The notes under the pieces are model-generated. The model saw only the letters and a program-made list of their open reading frames with translations. It did not search any database and was not told where the DNA came from. Below are positions 52,128 through 64,000 of a DNA stretch of 64,000 nucleotides, piece by piece (within the stretch, counting starts at the first letter, position 1; every line of letters starts with the position of its first letter). The translations under genes were made by a program, and so were the position numbers. The stretch is from Panagrolaimus kolymaensis (Eukaryota > Nematoda > Chromadorea > Rhabditida > Panagrolaimidae): assembly GCA_028622995.1 (NCBI GenBank), contig JAJQJQ010000006.1, positions 7,502,001 through 7,566,000 on the forward strand, in the 5' to 3' direction.

Positions 52128-54566
52128 TTATTCAATTTCAACTTTTACTTCCTCTTCTTCTTCTTTTTTGATTTCAATTTTGGGAGATAAAAAGTTTTCA
52201 GAGAAAAGTTGAATGGCTGGAACACTAAAGATATCAATTTTTGAATTTTCGGGACTGGAAGATTCACGAGTGCTGCTACTTTGAGGTGACGATGAAACTT
52301 TCAGTGGTCGAGGACCATGCCATCGTTTATGGGATGCTAAATTTGCGGGACATGAGAATACCTAAAAAATTATTAAGGATCAGTTTTAACATTTGATTAT
52401 TTCCCCAATTTTTTTTATTTTGGATATATATTTTTTTGCATGATGTTTATTTAGAATTCAAAAGTAAGCAAATGCAGCAGTCAAGGACCTTGTCTCAATC
52501 AATCATCTTTTTTTAATAATGCCAAAAACAACAAAAAAGGAAAATGAGCCGCAAAGAGTCTAAAAATGCGTGCGTCAAAAAATAAAAATCATTGATGGAG
52601 AACCACCTTGCATATTTTATTAGAAGCCTCTGCTTATTGAAAGCTTCCGAAGTCAGAAGTTATTGCATTTATGAAAAGCTTTTTTTCTAAATAACGGAAT
52701 GCATAACAAATAACGACATATTGCTTCATAACTGCAAAACTATGCGTTTTACAGTATACACTTTTCTTGCACTTAATGATCCTTTTTTTGTTTGTATCAT
52801 AACCTCGCGATAAAACAACACCTGTAATGCTTCCGACTATTTTCTTCTCTTTTTTGACACTCACTATTCCGATCCAAACAAAAAATAAATAAAAAGTTTT
52901 GTAAACAAAAGTCAGATGTTCAAAAAAGCTGCTTCGGTAAAGATCAAAAACAATGGCATACTTTACTATATTTTTTTTGTTAGTTTAAAAAAGTCCATGA
53001 CGGATTGCCTTTTTCTTATTTTTTGGATATCATCGAAATATACATACATAGTTGCAGCCGCCGACAAGGAGGCAGCGATGATGACAAACAAATAATAACA
53101 GCAATGGCATGCGTATATATATATTCGCGGGAGGCAACTGTAAAAACAAAAACAATGTCATCGCGCATTGGATTATTATAAGCGTTTCGGCAAAATGGCT
53201 TTGATTTTTTTTTGTAGTAAAAAGAGAAGCTCAGCAAGTGCCAAAATCTTGAGAGTCAAGAAAAAGAAAGAAAGACGAAAGCGGTTTAAAAAAAAGGAGG
53301 CTCAAGGTTGTAAGTGGATTTTCGCGCACTTAAACTTACTTACAGAAAAAATAAAGTAAATGAAAAACAATAACAAAAAAAAGAATAGCAAGCAAAAAGG
53401 CTTCTAAGGTCATGAAAGTAAGTAAACATATGCAAATTTTCGGCTACCAAAAAAGAATAATAATTGTTGTATCTTACTACCGAAGCATGCGTTGCTTTCA
53501 CATGGAGACAAGAAAATTTTGTGTTATGAAAAAAAAATTGATAATCAAGAAAAAAATGTATGCCGACAAAGCAGCATTTTTCTTTCGTTAGCTACTTAAC
53601 CGTTCATCGGTAGCTTTTCAACATCTCTTCATCGCATGCTTTTTTTTACGCAATCGCTCTGTGCTTTTTTATATAAAAAAAACTTGAAGTGGATTAATAA
53701 CCATCAACCAACATGCTTTTGATCTCAGCAGGACATCATCAACATCATTTTATATTTGACCCCTTTAAAAATTAATACTAAACTAACCTTTTCACATTCT
53801 GAACACTTATATTCTTCATGAACAATTCTGGGACATTTATGTCTTGCGAGATGAATAACATCTTCAAATTTAACTTTACATAAAGCACAATTCGTACTTT
53901 TTATTACATCTGGAATTTCAGCTAATTTTCGACGAGTTTCTTCTGAAACTATTACGAAGCTTGCAGTTTCATCAAGTTCAGCAGCTTTTGCAATATCATC
54001 TGCAGAGATTTCACTCATATCCTATAACAAAAAACAGATATGAATGTTTAAGAAAATGTCGGAAATTTGTTGCTTACTTTAATGTGCATTCCCGAAACGG
54101 GTGAATTAGTTTCAGCATCTTCCGAAGCTAATTTTCTCATTTGTTTAGTTCTTTTTGGTTGTGGAACATCAGGATCATCAGAAGTTTTCCTTGATGATGA
54201 GGAACTTGGCCTTTTTCGAGATACTGCTACAACATCCGATGGAGATCTTGAAGGCAGACTATTGGGAGTATGAAGTAGTTGTTGTGGTTGCTGGGATGGC
54301 TGTGTTGATAGAGGAGGAGACGTTACTTTGGCATTCACTTGAGCTTGAAGAAGATTTAAAAAAGTGCTTTGCAAAATCAAATCTTGCAATGATGTAAGAA
54401 ATGGTGGCATTTTGGAAGCTTCTTGAAGCAATGAAAAAATATTCATTTCAGGTGAAAATGATTTGGGAAATTGAGGAACTGGAGCAGGTAATTGGAAATT
54501 ATTTGAATTCATTCCCATCATAGTTGCAAGCGTTTGAGCATTGAATGGCGTTGCCGCACCAAACAT
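52128..54566 (-). CDS. INSM/EGL-46-family C2H2 zinc-finger transcription factor
   Basis: Exons 54566-54078, 54021-53788 and 52361-52128, all phase 0, give 318 residues. INSM1 and nematode EGL-46 are repressors that control neuronal fate and cell-cycle exit. The family signature runs over two fingers: CALCKVKFEDVIHLARHKC (C2HC type), then PRIVHEEYKCSECEK and VFSCPANLASHKRWHGPRP, split by the 1,426-nt intron 2 between CSECEK and VFSCP. The N-terminal 160 residues are Gln/Pro/Ser-rich with a basic SRKRPSSSSSRK patch. The C-terminus is acidic (EIKKEEEEEVKVEIE). Only two fingers are found; INSM1 has five and EGL-46 is described with three, so a further finger is lost or undetected. An INSM-type SNAG start is not visible. 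Flanked by the longest gene-poor stretches of the window. Confidence 0.9.
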
Positions 54567-57500
54567 GATTAACCTTAAAAGAACTGATTTTAGGGAAAAG
54601 AAAAAAATATGAAAGTTTGCAAAAAAACGTATAAAGGAACGCGAACACATCAAATAAAAAATGGAACACAGACTAATGAGGAAGGATAGCCAACTTAACA
54701 ACAAACAAAAAAAATGGTGAAGGAATTCAGCATTTTTTAGTTTTAAAACAACCGTGTATGTTTTACTTTTTTTAGATAATGATAAGGCAACCAGTCGTCG
54801 AAAGTCTGATGCACGGAAAGCAGTATAGAAGTTTTTTTAACACACAAACGTAAAAAAATGCCCGATAAGGTAGAAAATATCTTCCATTGGAATGGTTATA
54901 AGAGCTAAATTTTAATGAGAGCTACAAAGACAACTTTGATGATTACAGGCGTTTTTGCATTTATTTCTAAAAAAAATGGAAAAGGAAAGGAAGAAACAGT
55001 AAGGAAATGAACGATGTTTGTTTAAAAAAAGTTAGAAGTTAAAAAACATTTCGAAGAAGAAAATATTTGTTTTTTTGAGAAAATAAAATGTCTTGAAAAT
55101 TTAACTGTTGAAAAAAGAATCACTTTTCAAGCTATGTAAAGCTAAAGAAAAAGTTTTTATACTCCAATGCAAACAAAAATTTTTCCGCTCTTTCAAAAGA
55201 AATAAGTATCACCATTTAATTTTACAATACACAAATAAATCAAAGCGCTACCGTACCCATATTTTTTTTCATCATCGGAAGGTGTATCATTTATATTTGA
55301 CTTTGAAAGAAATAAATATTATTAATAAAAAATATTTGCCTCTGCGCACTCACACTAATCACCTTTTTTTCAACCAACAACAAAGAAAAATAAAGATTTT
55401 TTTTACAATAAAAAACAAATAAAAACGAGCTGTCAATCAAGGCCAAAGAAAGGACATTCCAATAAAAAAAATTTGAAGAGGAGATAAAAAAAAAGAACAA
55501 GGAAACGAGCATAGGGCTTTTTTGAAATTAAGCTTTTTTAATTTCTGGAAGGAAAAAAAGTATGCTTTAAAAAATATTTTTGCCGATCTTATTCCAGTCA
55601 TCGCCCAAGAAGATGGAAGATGGAGAATGGAGTTGCGCCAATAATTATTTTCTTCGGTAGTCATATACAGTGAAAGAAAGAACCGATTGGACCAACAAAA
55701 AAGGCAAATGCAATTGAAAAAAAAGAAGGAGATGGGAGGAGAAAAAAAATAAACCGAGTTGCAGCTGGTTTTAAAATAAAAAAAATCGGGAAGACTCCAC
55801 CCATTTTTATGCGTTCAGCAGCGAAGACTCTGAGGTCAGTGTCTCTTTCTCACATAATTCCATGCTTTTTTACTTTTCTTTTTTTGGAAGCTAAATAAAA
55901 AAAAAAGAAGAAAAAAGCAGATGCTTTTTCCGTGGAAAAAAAAGAAAGTAAGTAAGTTAATGGACAAAGGTGGATGGAGGATCTATGTTGCCGCCTTTTT
56001 TCGATGCTGCATAGAGATACAATAATAAGCAAGCAATAAATAAGTAGGAGAATGAGAAGAAGAAATGGGTGGACCCTCAAGGTAGTGAGAAAAATTATTA
56101 TGAAATAAATCTTGTTTTAAACAAAAATAAAAAAGAGCTGAGTATTATTTCGAAATAAATAATAATACTTAAATGAATAAACTTTGGTTTACTCTTTTTT
56201 GGAGGATGTAGGCGTAAGTTGGCACAGTAGTCTTAAATAAGTTTAATTTCAAAATTGGATGACTTTTTTAAAACCATCAAAGACTGTATCTTCTTGGATG
56301 CTGCTTGTGCCTCTAAAATACAAAATGCATGGTTTTGTAATCATGATACTTTTGTTTTTGTAATTTTTTACATTTTTCTTCTTCTTCTCAATGAAGCAAC
56401 TAAATAATAAAAACGATATTGTTATTCATTGAGCCATCCATATTTTTCTAAAAATGCCGAGAAATTTGATCTATCATTCATTCGTTTTTTTTTTTTGGGT
56501 GAATACAATCAAACAAGGCCAAATGCGGTCAATGCAGTCATTCGAGTGGATTCATAAACACCCGGCACAAAAACATTACCAGACGCTCATCGGGATTGTG
56601 TCTGTTACTGTATTTACGTGCGCAAGAAAAAATATTGTAAACACAAAAAAAAACAGTCGTGTCCCCAGAGAGATTAAAAAAAGTCTTACAAAAAAAATGA
56701 AGAAAAAAGTTTTGGCGCCAAAAAATATTATTATTTTTATTAATAAACTTCCCAAAATCGAGCACAAGCTTTTTTACAAAAGCATTTAATTATGGACTTG
56801 CTAAAAATTATTTTTATGGCAAATAAAAAAATTAAAGCCTTTTTTGGGTTTGGCTAAAAAATCGTTTTGTTTTGTTATTGCTGGATGAAAAATAAAAAAA
56901 TAAAAATATGGGGTGTTATTTCCGCGCAGCAGCCAACGATGTCGATGGCGGTAGTAGCTTTTAGTTTGTTTGTGCCACCGGTAAACAGTCATTCAGTCAG
57001 TCAGCTAGGCTCAAACAAACAAATACACAAAAACAGCCCATCGGCTAAAATCAAAAGAATGAAGGAGAAAAAATAAATTGAGAGAGAGGGTCAAAAGCTG
57101 TCAACAAGGATTTAAAGCAAGTGTTCCATACTCAATAAAAAAAATACACATACAAAAATTAATTTTAAAAGAGGAAAGAAAAATATTGAAAAAAAAGACT
57201 GGAAAAAATTATTGGAGACTCTATGAATGATAAAAGAAAAAGCAAACGATTAAAAACACGTGAAAATTTTTTTTACCTTTAACTATTTTTTGTTTTGTTT
57301 TAAGTGAATCATTTTTTTTTCATTCAGAATTGATTGTTTCATTTTTTAAAAAGAAGAAACTTAAGGTGCTATCAATTTAGAGAAAAAAAGAAGAAGATTG
57401 ATTGGCATAATTATGTTTGTTTAAGTTTATTATTACGGTAGGTAAGCGAGAAGAGAAAGAAAGGTGACGAAAAAAGTATAAAGAAATGGGAGTGCCAAAG

Positions 57501-59790
57501 TAAATATTAAAAGCAATCTTATGATTCTATCGTTAGCTTAGACTTAAAATGATTTTTATGAATATTTTAAGAGGCAAGAACAAAAAAGAATGATAAGATG
57601 GGCGCCAATAAAAAGACACAAAGGTTAAAAAAATTAAAGTCCCGGAATTAAAAGCTGACGATTAATTTCTTTCGAAAAATTTATTAATTCTGATCATTGT
57701 TAGCTCAAAGGTTAATAGTAGAAAAAGGATCGGAAATGGATTTTTTTTTCAAAAATGCTTTAACTAAATTTTTTGAAATCAGTTCGAGTGAATAGAAAAT
57801 TTTTTAATGAACGCGAGAAAAAAGTAGCTTCCTGCATCTAACAGCCATGAATGAGAAATATTTGTAAGAATTTGAAATTTAAAAAAATAGTGAATTGATT
57901 GGGTCTTTTGCTTTCTCATGAATGAAATCAAAAAAGCAACAAAATAAAAATCAAACACGTGATAAAAATGAATGAGAAATTTTCATGACAAAAAAAGAGG
58001 TAGAAAATGGCAATTTTGATTCTGTTAATTGTCACGATTGCAATCATGTTATAAACTAAAGAAAAGGCGTTAAAAGGATATGAAGAATCGGAAATTAAAA
58101 AGATCAAAGACAAAACCACAAAATTTTGTAAGAAAAAAATCTCTGACTCATACTGACTGACTGCTATGATGAAAATGCAAAAGCAAGCCATTGACAACAA
58201 TCATGGATTTTAAATAACTCAAAAAAAAGAAGCCTCATCAAAAGCGGCGGTATTATTAAAAAAATAAATAAATAGCCCTCCTGCAGATTTTTTTCTCATT
58301 TATTTTTTTCTTATTGATGTCCTTAAAAAAAGAAAAGAAACGTTTTTCTTCCGCTCTCGAATTGAGTTCAAGCGGCATGATCGCTGTGCTGCCGCCACGG
58401 ATGCAGTCGCAAAAAGCTTCCTCCTGTGAAAAAGCAACCTACAGTGAATTAGAAAAAAAGCGCTAAATTACTTTATGTTTTTTATGAAGAAAAAAAAACC
58501 GCCAAGTGGTTTTTAAGAAATAAAAAGAAGAATAATGCAGAGAGCCAATTAATATTTTTTATATCTGCCACCATGGACGACGACGACGGCGAGGACAAGG
58601 AAGCAAGGGACAGATTTAGATTGAATTTGATTTGATTGGACTCTTTTCTTCTTTTTGACTTTCGTATAAAAAACAAAAAAAGGGTGTCAAATTTCTAAAT
58701 TGATGATTTATTTTTAAAGGCAATGTCGGAAGATTTTTTTTGATGGTTGAGGATAAGATTCTGATTTTAATTGGAAACAAAATTAATGAGAATTACAATA
58801 ATTTTTTCTGCTCAACTGCGATAAAAAAATTAAGGCCCTACTGTAAAAATAAAATCATTCAAACAAAATTTTTCATCAGTCATTTTTTTTCTTGATCCGT
58901 CAATAATCTTGAAATCCGCAAAATACCCACTCAAACACTGCTGCTTCTTAGTATGAATGAAGAATGCTTGATTCTTTGACCTATTGCTTATCCCAATATC
59001 TTTCAAACAAAAAACTAACTAATCCTTCCCTCTCTTTTCTTCATCATGAGAAGATGCCAATTGAGTTATATGTATGTGTATTTCAAGCAAGCAGCAATCG
59101 CTTATTGTTACGCAATGTTTGAACAATTCCCGATTACAGCAGCCTATCCACAATATCCAAAAAGCAGATGGTCGCATTTTATTATATTTCACCTGGTCAT
59201 GGCCCGGTCAAATTCAATTCAAACATAACAAAAAAATATATATATTGTAAAATGAGATTTTTTTAACAAATCGTTATTTTCTGCGCGAAATGCCTTACAA
59301 CAACAAAAAAAAAATAAACGGAAGCCATAAACACGCAATCGCTTCCAAAAAATAAAATAACAATACGATGTTATTTTTTTTTTTTGTCTCTTCGAAGACC
59401 TGAAAATTGAGAGACATAAAAAAAATTTTACAATAGAACTTACATGAAAAAAAAACCAACCTTAACCAACGTGGTAATTATGCAATTAACAACAAAAAAA
59501 AAATAAGGAGGAATAAGAAAATCGTTTTACAAGATAATATTCTTTTTTTTCAATAGGCAGAAGAAAAAAATATGGGGCTTTTTATGTGAGAAGAAAAGAA
59601 AAGATACTTATTTTTCTTTTTTTCAAGATCCATGAACAAGAAAAAAAAGACAATGGCGAAGAAAGAAGGTAATGGCAATAAACGTAATTGATGGGTGTTG
59701 TAATACTTGGATTACGGTAGCTGTAAAAAAAGGTAAGTTTAAGAAAAGTGTTTCCTGAGTTTTATTTATTAAAAAAATACAAAAATGTTA
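54567..59790. other. Gene-poor region, 5' side of the INSM-like gene
   Basis: About 5.2 kb without a credible gene, again with alternating homopurine and homopyrimidine runs and only low-complexity frames. It should include the promoter of the zinc-finger gene at its left end. Confidence 0.55.
59781..59785 (-). terminator. RNA polymerase III terminator of tRNA-Lys
   Basis: TTTTT on the minus strand, 5 nt after the tRNA 3' end (TAACA then T5). A second longer T run follows. Confidence 0.7.
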
Positions 59791-59862
59791 GCCCCCTAAG
59801 GGGCTTGAACCCTTGACATTCAGATTAAAAGTCTGACGCTCTACCAACTGAGCTAAGGAGGC
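59791..59862 (-). tRNA. tRNA-Lys (anticodon UUU)
   Basis: 72 nt, folding into a complete cloverleaf: acceptor GCCTCCT with AGGGGGC (one G-U pair), D stem GCTC/GAGC, anticodon arm TCAGA-CTTTTAA-TCTGA giving UUU, variable loop ATGTC, T arm AAGGG-TTCAAGC-CCCTT. The A box (TAGCTCAGTTGG) and B box (GGTTCAAGCCC) promoters are intact, there is no intron, and a T5 terminator follows. The base after position 72 (the discriminator) is T, whereas eukaryotic tRNA-Lys normally has G73, and the acceptor stem differs from the usual animal tRNA-Lys. It looks transcribable, but its charging by lysyl-tRNA synthetase may be abnormal. Confidence 0.93.
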
Positions 59863-62800
59863 GGTGAAAGTTAATGAAAAAAACTTTGATTCGAATGGCC
59901 ATTTTTTTGACCCAATAAATCGTTATTCAAAAAATTCATTAAATGTTTTTAAGCCATAAATCCCAACTTTATTGCAACTCTAATGCTTTCTTTAATCCTC
60001 TAAAATCCAAAAGCTCTTCAAAAATAAACTTGTTTTTTTTTATAAGTAAATTTTGTAAAGAGTTTTTTTTCTTCATTCTCATAAGTGACTGACGAAAGGG
60101 CATCTGTCTCTCTTCTATGTTGAGTTGTGTTTCTTTTATTCATCAATTACTTATTCTTTTTTTTGTTGTTGTTGAAATTTAATAATCTCTTCTTTTGACC
60201 ATCAAACAACAACTTATAAAAAATCCCAACTGTTGATGTTGCTTGGACATTCAAAAATTTGTAAATACATAGAAACATGGCTGTCATGAAATGAAAAAAA
60301 GCATGCAGAAAAAAATGACCGGACATCTGCCTTTTTTGTGGTTTTGACAATTTGTTTTTACAAATTTGAATCAAAAAGAGAATAAATGACTGATTTTTTT
60401 AAATTACAAAAAAATTTGATTTTTTAAAAATGGATTACGATTGCCTAAAAATTTTTTTTGAGAACAAAAGTTACTTCCAGCTGCTTGCTTATTTATTTTT
60501 TTGTATGACTTTATTTTTAATAATAAATAAAAAAAGATTAGGAAAACAAAAAAAAAATGAAAGATGAAACTCATAAAATATGATCATGATGTACACCGAG
60601 GCTGCTGCTGCCATCGATGGATTACTTCTTTAAAAAAAATAAATTGAAACATCGCGTGTTTGCGCGGGTCAACTACAACCACCATCGAGAAAGCAAGCAA
60701 ACGAGCGCCAGCCGGCTTGTGTCGTCGTCGATCCATCTTTTTTTTTTGCTTCTGTAAGAAACGATCGAATAATTGAGCAAACGACCGGAAACGAGAATAA
60801 ACATGTCATGGAAACGAGAATATTTATATGTATATGCTCGATGTATGCCATCCAAAAAAGGAAGGCAGGTGAGATGATAGAATAAGAAGACGGAGAAAAA
60901 AATGTTGCAGCTGCTCCTGTTGGCACGCGTCCTCTTCTTTTTCCAACGACGATGGATAGCAAAGGCGAATAATTTGATCTAAGGCAATTTGTGAAAGCTA
61001 CATTTTATGTGAAAAAGAAAAAAATGAGGAATGAGCATGAAAGAGAGGGATTTTTGAAGCTTGGAACAAAAGAAACAAAAAAATAATAATATAAAATTAG
61101 CTAAACTTTCAAGCTTTAATACAGGTATGGCAAATGTGGTTAAGTAAAAAATACAGTAATAAAATGGAAAAAAATTCTAATCAAAGATTTATTTTTTAAA
61201 CCAAACTAAAATTTTGTTGCACATTACCGAAGTCGTTATTACTGAAGTCATCCATTTCAAATACCTTTGGTTTTGCTTTCAAAGTAATTCATTCTTCCAA
61301 TTTTACTATTTCCCGAGGTTGTATTAATCAAAAATTCTCATGAATACCAAATAAACAATATAAAAATATTTTCAATCTTTTTTGTTCTGCTTTTTTTCTC
61401 TCTAAAATTATTCACTTTCATCAAATCATCATACATATTTTTTTATTTTTCTCTTTTTTTGATTTTGGATGCATTAAATATATATTCTTTTTTATTTTGA
61501 CTATTGTTAGTTTTCTTTTTTTATTCGACCTCAAATGATGCCAGCGGCGGCGGCAATGGCGCCGATGTCAAAACATTTTTTTGAAAGAAAGAAAAAAAAT
61601 ACAGTAAATAAACATAGGCTGCTTGTTGCTTCTCTCTTTTTTGTTTTGTTTTGCATCTTTATTTCCCGAAGCACTTGTGTGTATTTTTGTGGAAAAAAAA
61701 ACCAGAAAACAATCATCAACAAGAAAAAAAATCGGCAAAAAATAAAAAAGAAAAAAGGCTTAAAAGAATTGAAAGGCAGCAAACAGCAAAGCTGTAAGCA
61801 CATTGACGGTTTCAATTTGCAAGTAAATTAATTGGCTTCTTCTCCAACAAAAACCTTTCAACATCTACTGCTTGCTTTTGCTTTTTTTTAGGGAAGGATA
61901 AGAAAATAGTGAAAAGCAAAAGGTCCAATTATTATTGTTGGTTGTTGTTTACTCTCTCATGAAAAAATTATTTTTTAAGTCAAAGGTTTTTGAATAATCG
62001 CAAAATTGCTTATCGTTTTGTTTTGGTGGTGTGAAAAACAATAATTTTGAATTGAAAATTTTATAAAAGCAAATAACAAAACAATTATGTATTTTGTATT
62101 AGAGATTTTAGGGACAGCATGAAATTCGTAGAAAGTTTTAAAAAAATGATAGATAAAAGTAAAATGTTTTTTAAATGTAAATTCTAAATTGTTTCATGCT
62201 TTCAAAAACCTATCATTTTATTCTCAAATGCTTTTACAAAACAAAACAAAAACAAAGCTAAAATAAAAAACCATTGTTTGTTTTTTTAATATTCGACGGA
62301 TATAATTTAATATGTCTGCAAACATGCATACTTCCATTTCAATGATTTTTTGATGTCCTCTCATTCTTTCATCCGTTTTTTTTTTCTTTTAACCCATAAA
62401 ACTGACCTCATGCCCTCGAAAAATTGGCCCATAAACCTGTCGAAAAAAAATGCCACAAATAAAGAAAAAAGAAAAGCAATTATAAAACAAAATTTTAGTC
62501 GACGATGGTTTTGAAGTCGCTGCTGCATCAGGCAGAACAGCAGCGGCAATCATGAAGAAAAAAAACCCACAAGCACCCGACAGATGGCGTTATTTAGCCC
62601 GTTTTTTTGTGAGCGCGAATTTCAGGACATTGACGGCGATGAAGAAAAAAAAAACAATTTTAGATGTTTTTTTCAAAAATAAAAAGAAGAAGGAAAATGT
62701 TGACATAAAAAATAGCTCCGAGGGCTTGAAAAAAAAAATGACTGAAAATTTGCATAAGTCTTTGAAGAAGAAAAAATGCAATTAATCATTTTGATGAGTT

Positions 62801-62887
62801 TATATCGTTTGCTAAACATTTTGTTGAAAGAATTTTTTTGAAAATTTGTTGTGTCAAAAGAAGCGCTTTGTATGTTTGAAAGAAATA
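59863..62887. other. Intergenic
   Basis: About 3 kb without a credible gene. Frames such as 62552-62785 are Lys-rich low complexity. No RNA gene recognised. It should hold the promoter of the rightward gene starting at 62888. Confidence 0.5.
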
Positions 62888-64000
62888 ATGGATAATAAAA
62901 ATCGTCATGTTGTTCCTCCAAGGTAAGTGTTACATTTTATAATTTGGGTGAAATAGAAAATCAAGATAATTATTGCTAAACTTGTTTGTAGCATTAGCGT
63001 TTGCAATACATTTATTTGATTGGACTCTTACAAATAAAGATGATTAATATCTTTGGAATATCTTTGCCAACAAACGCTTTTGTTGATTTTGTTCATATTT
63101 TTTCAAAAAGTTATCCACTATCATTTTTAGCAAATCTTTTATATCCACGCGTCCAACAAGTAAGAAATTAGATGGTCGACGATTAACTGAATTCTCTCTT
63201 AGCACCATTTTCTTCGCTAATGGAACGTATGTTTTTGTTTTTTCTTTTTGTTCTTTAACTTGATTCATACCTTTATTATTTTAGTGTCGGAGCAAAATCT
63301 CTTCAACTTCAATGGAGTGATGAAACTCCTCTTCCAACTCCTCCATCAACATCAGCTGGTATTTATGATGACGTAATTATTGTTGATCGTCCATCAGATG
63401 CAACTTTAACAAATTCTCGTTCAAATGCAACATCACTTTTATCTCGTCGCTCTTTTCATCCTCCACCAACTGATGTCTTTTTAACATCAAAATCAACATC
63501 ACGTGTTTCAACATCGTCAGCTGAAAAAATGAAAACTTCTTCCAATGATGTAAGTTTGCTTTTTTATTTGCTTCTTTTTGCTATTATTGTCGTTTTTCAG
63601 ACTCCATTATTCAATCAATCGCAACCTGTTTCTTGGATATCTGTGACTCTTTGTGTTATCTACTTTGAAAATCCTGAATTAATTGTTCGTAATACTGTTA
63701 CCAAAGAAGTTTCAAATGATCTTACCATTCTTGAAGTTCTTCAACATTTACTCCAATGTACTGGAGTTAATATCGAGTAAACTTTTATTAATCTTTCCTT
63801 TCTTTTATAAAATTCTTTTGCTTTTTAGCACTTCCGTAAACAGTGAACTTGGTCGACTTTTCCGAAATCGTCCTCTTGTTGGAACTAATGTTGATCGTTA
63901 TGAAGAAGTTGATTATCTTCATTGGCGCTATGCTCATTTAGCTGAAATGACAAACAAAGAAATTACTTTTATGCTTGATTTTACTTATAATGAAGAAACA
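62888..64000 (+). CDS. Unrecognised protein, N-terminal part (runs off the window)
   Basis: Exons 62888-62922, 63131-63226, 63285-63549, 63601-63776 and 63829-64000 (open at the window edge) join in frame and give the first ~248 residues. The first exon (MDNKNRHVVPPR-like) and the 208-nt first intron are less certain. Residues 45-130 are Ser/Thr/Pro-rich and probably disordered (SSTSA-type and SRSNATSLLSRRSFHPPP). From about residue 132 the protein becomes globular (PVSWISVTLCVIYFENPELI, LTILEVLQHLLQCTGVN, LHWRYAHLAEMTNKEITFML). No signal peptide or membrane segment. I do not recognise the family. Confidence 0.75.

Noticed and set aside
62552..62785. 77-codon Lys-rich frame
   Set aside because: Low-complexity AAA/AAG run with an equal shadow on the other strand.

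Overview
The window is nuclear DNA of a nematode. It is very AT-rich, its genes have many short introns (mostly about 45-60 nt) and their exons join cleanly into conserved eukaryotic proteins. A Major Sperm Protein-domain gene and an EGL-46/INSM-type zinc-finger gene point specifically to Nematoda. I cannot name the species. Of 93 introns I modelled by hand, about four in five end in TAG rather than CAG, so it does not look like Caenorhabditis.

Layout. 1-8 kb is repeat-rich accessory DNA: a three-copy dispersed repeat, a pair of ~330 bp direct repeats, several decayed gene fragments, a truncated copy of the 3' end of the neighbouring receptor gene, and one small membrane-protein gene. 8-12.4 kb holds a 14-exon FN3-domain single-pass membrane protein (anosmin-like ectodomain). 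14.2-31.6 kb is a dense housekeeping block: CEBPZ/Noc1 (ribosome biogenesis), farnesyltransferase beta, TFIIE alpha, two tandem cytochrome b5 reductases, translation release factor eRF1 with structured RNAs in its introns, an RNase H-fold protein and the tRNA dimethyltransferase TRMT1. 32-39.7 kb holds a secreted Cys-rich protein, a C11orf54-type zinc ester hydrolase, an MSP-domain protein, two unrecognised genes, and a decayed second C11orf54 copy split around one of them. 40-46.2 kb holds a p68/DDX5-like helicase, a purple acid phosphatase and CZIB. From 46.2 kb to 62.9 kb the only protein gene is an INSM/EGL-46-like transcription factor, flanked by ~6 kb and ~8 kb of DNA without convincing genes apart from one tRNA-Lys. 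A final gene runs off the right edge.

Functional threads. Several genes serve RNA and translation (CEBPZ, eRF1, TRMT1, p68 helicase, tRNA-Lys), and both eRF1 and the helicase carry intronic H/ACA-like RNAs. FNTB and CEBPZ lie head-to-tail about 170 bp apart, a candidate operon. FNTB/TFIIE alpha and RNase H/TRMT1 are divergent pairs sharing short promoters.

The most interesting signal is a pair of paralogous H/ACA snoRNAs in introns 1 and 3 of the eRF1 gene. Their stems differ by compensatory changes, and their shared guide pocket matches the conserved LSU rRNA sequence UCGGCUCUUCCUA near the peptidyl transferase centre. Exon coordinates were derived by hand; each model keeps frame through all its junctions, but no transcript or database evidence was available.
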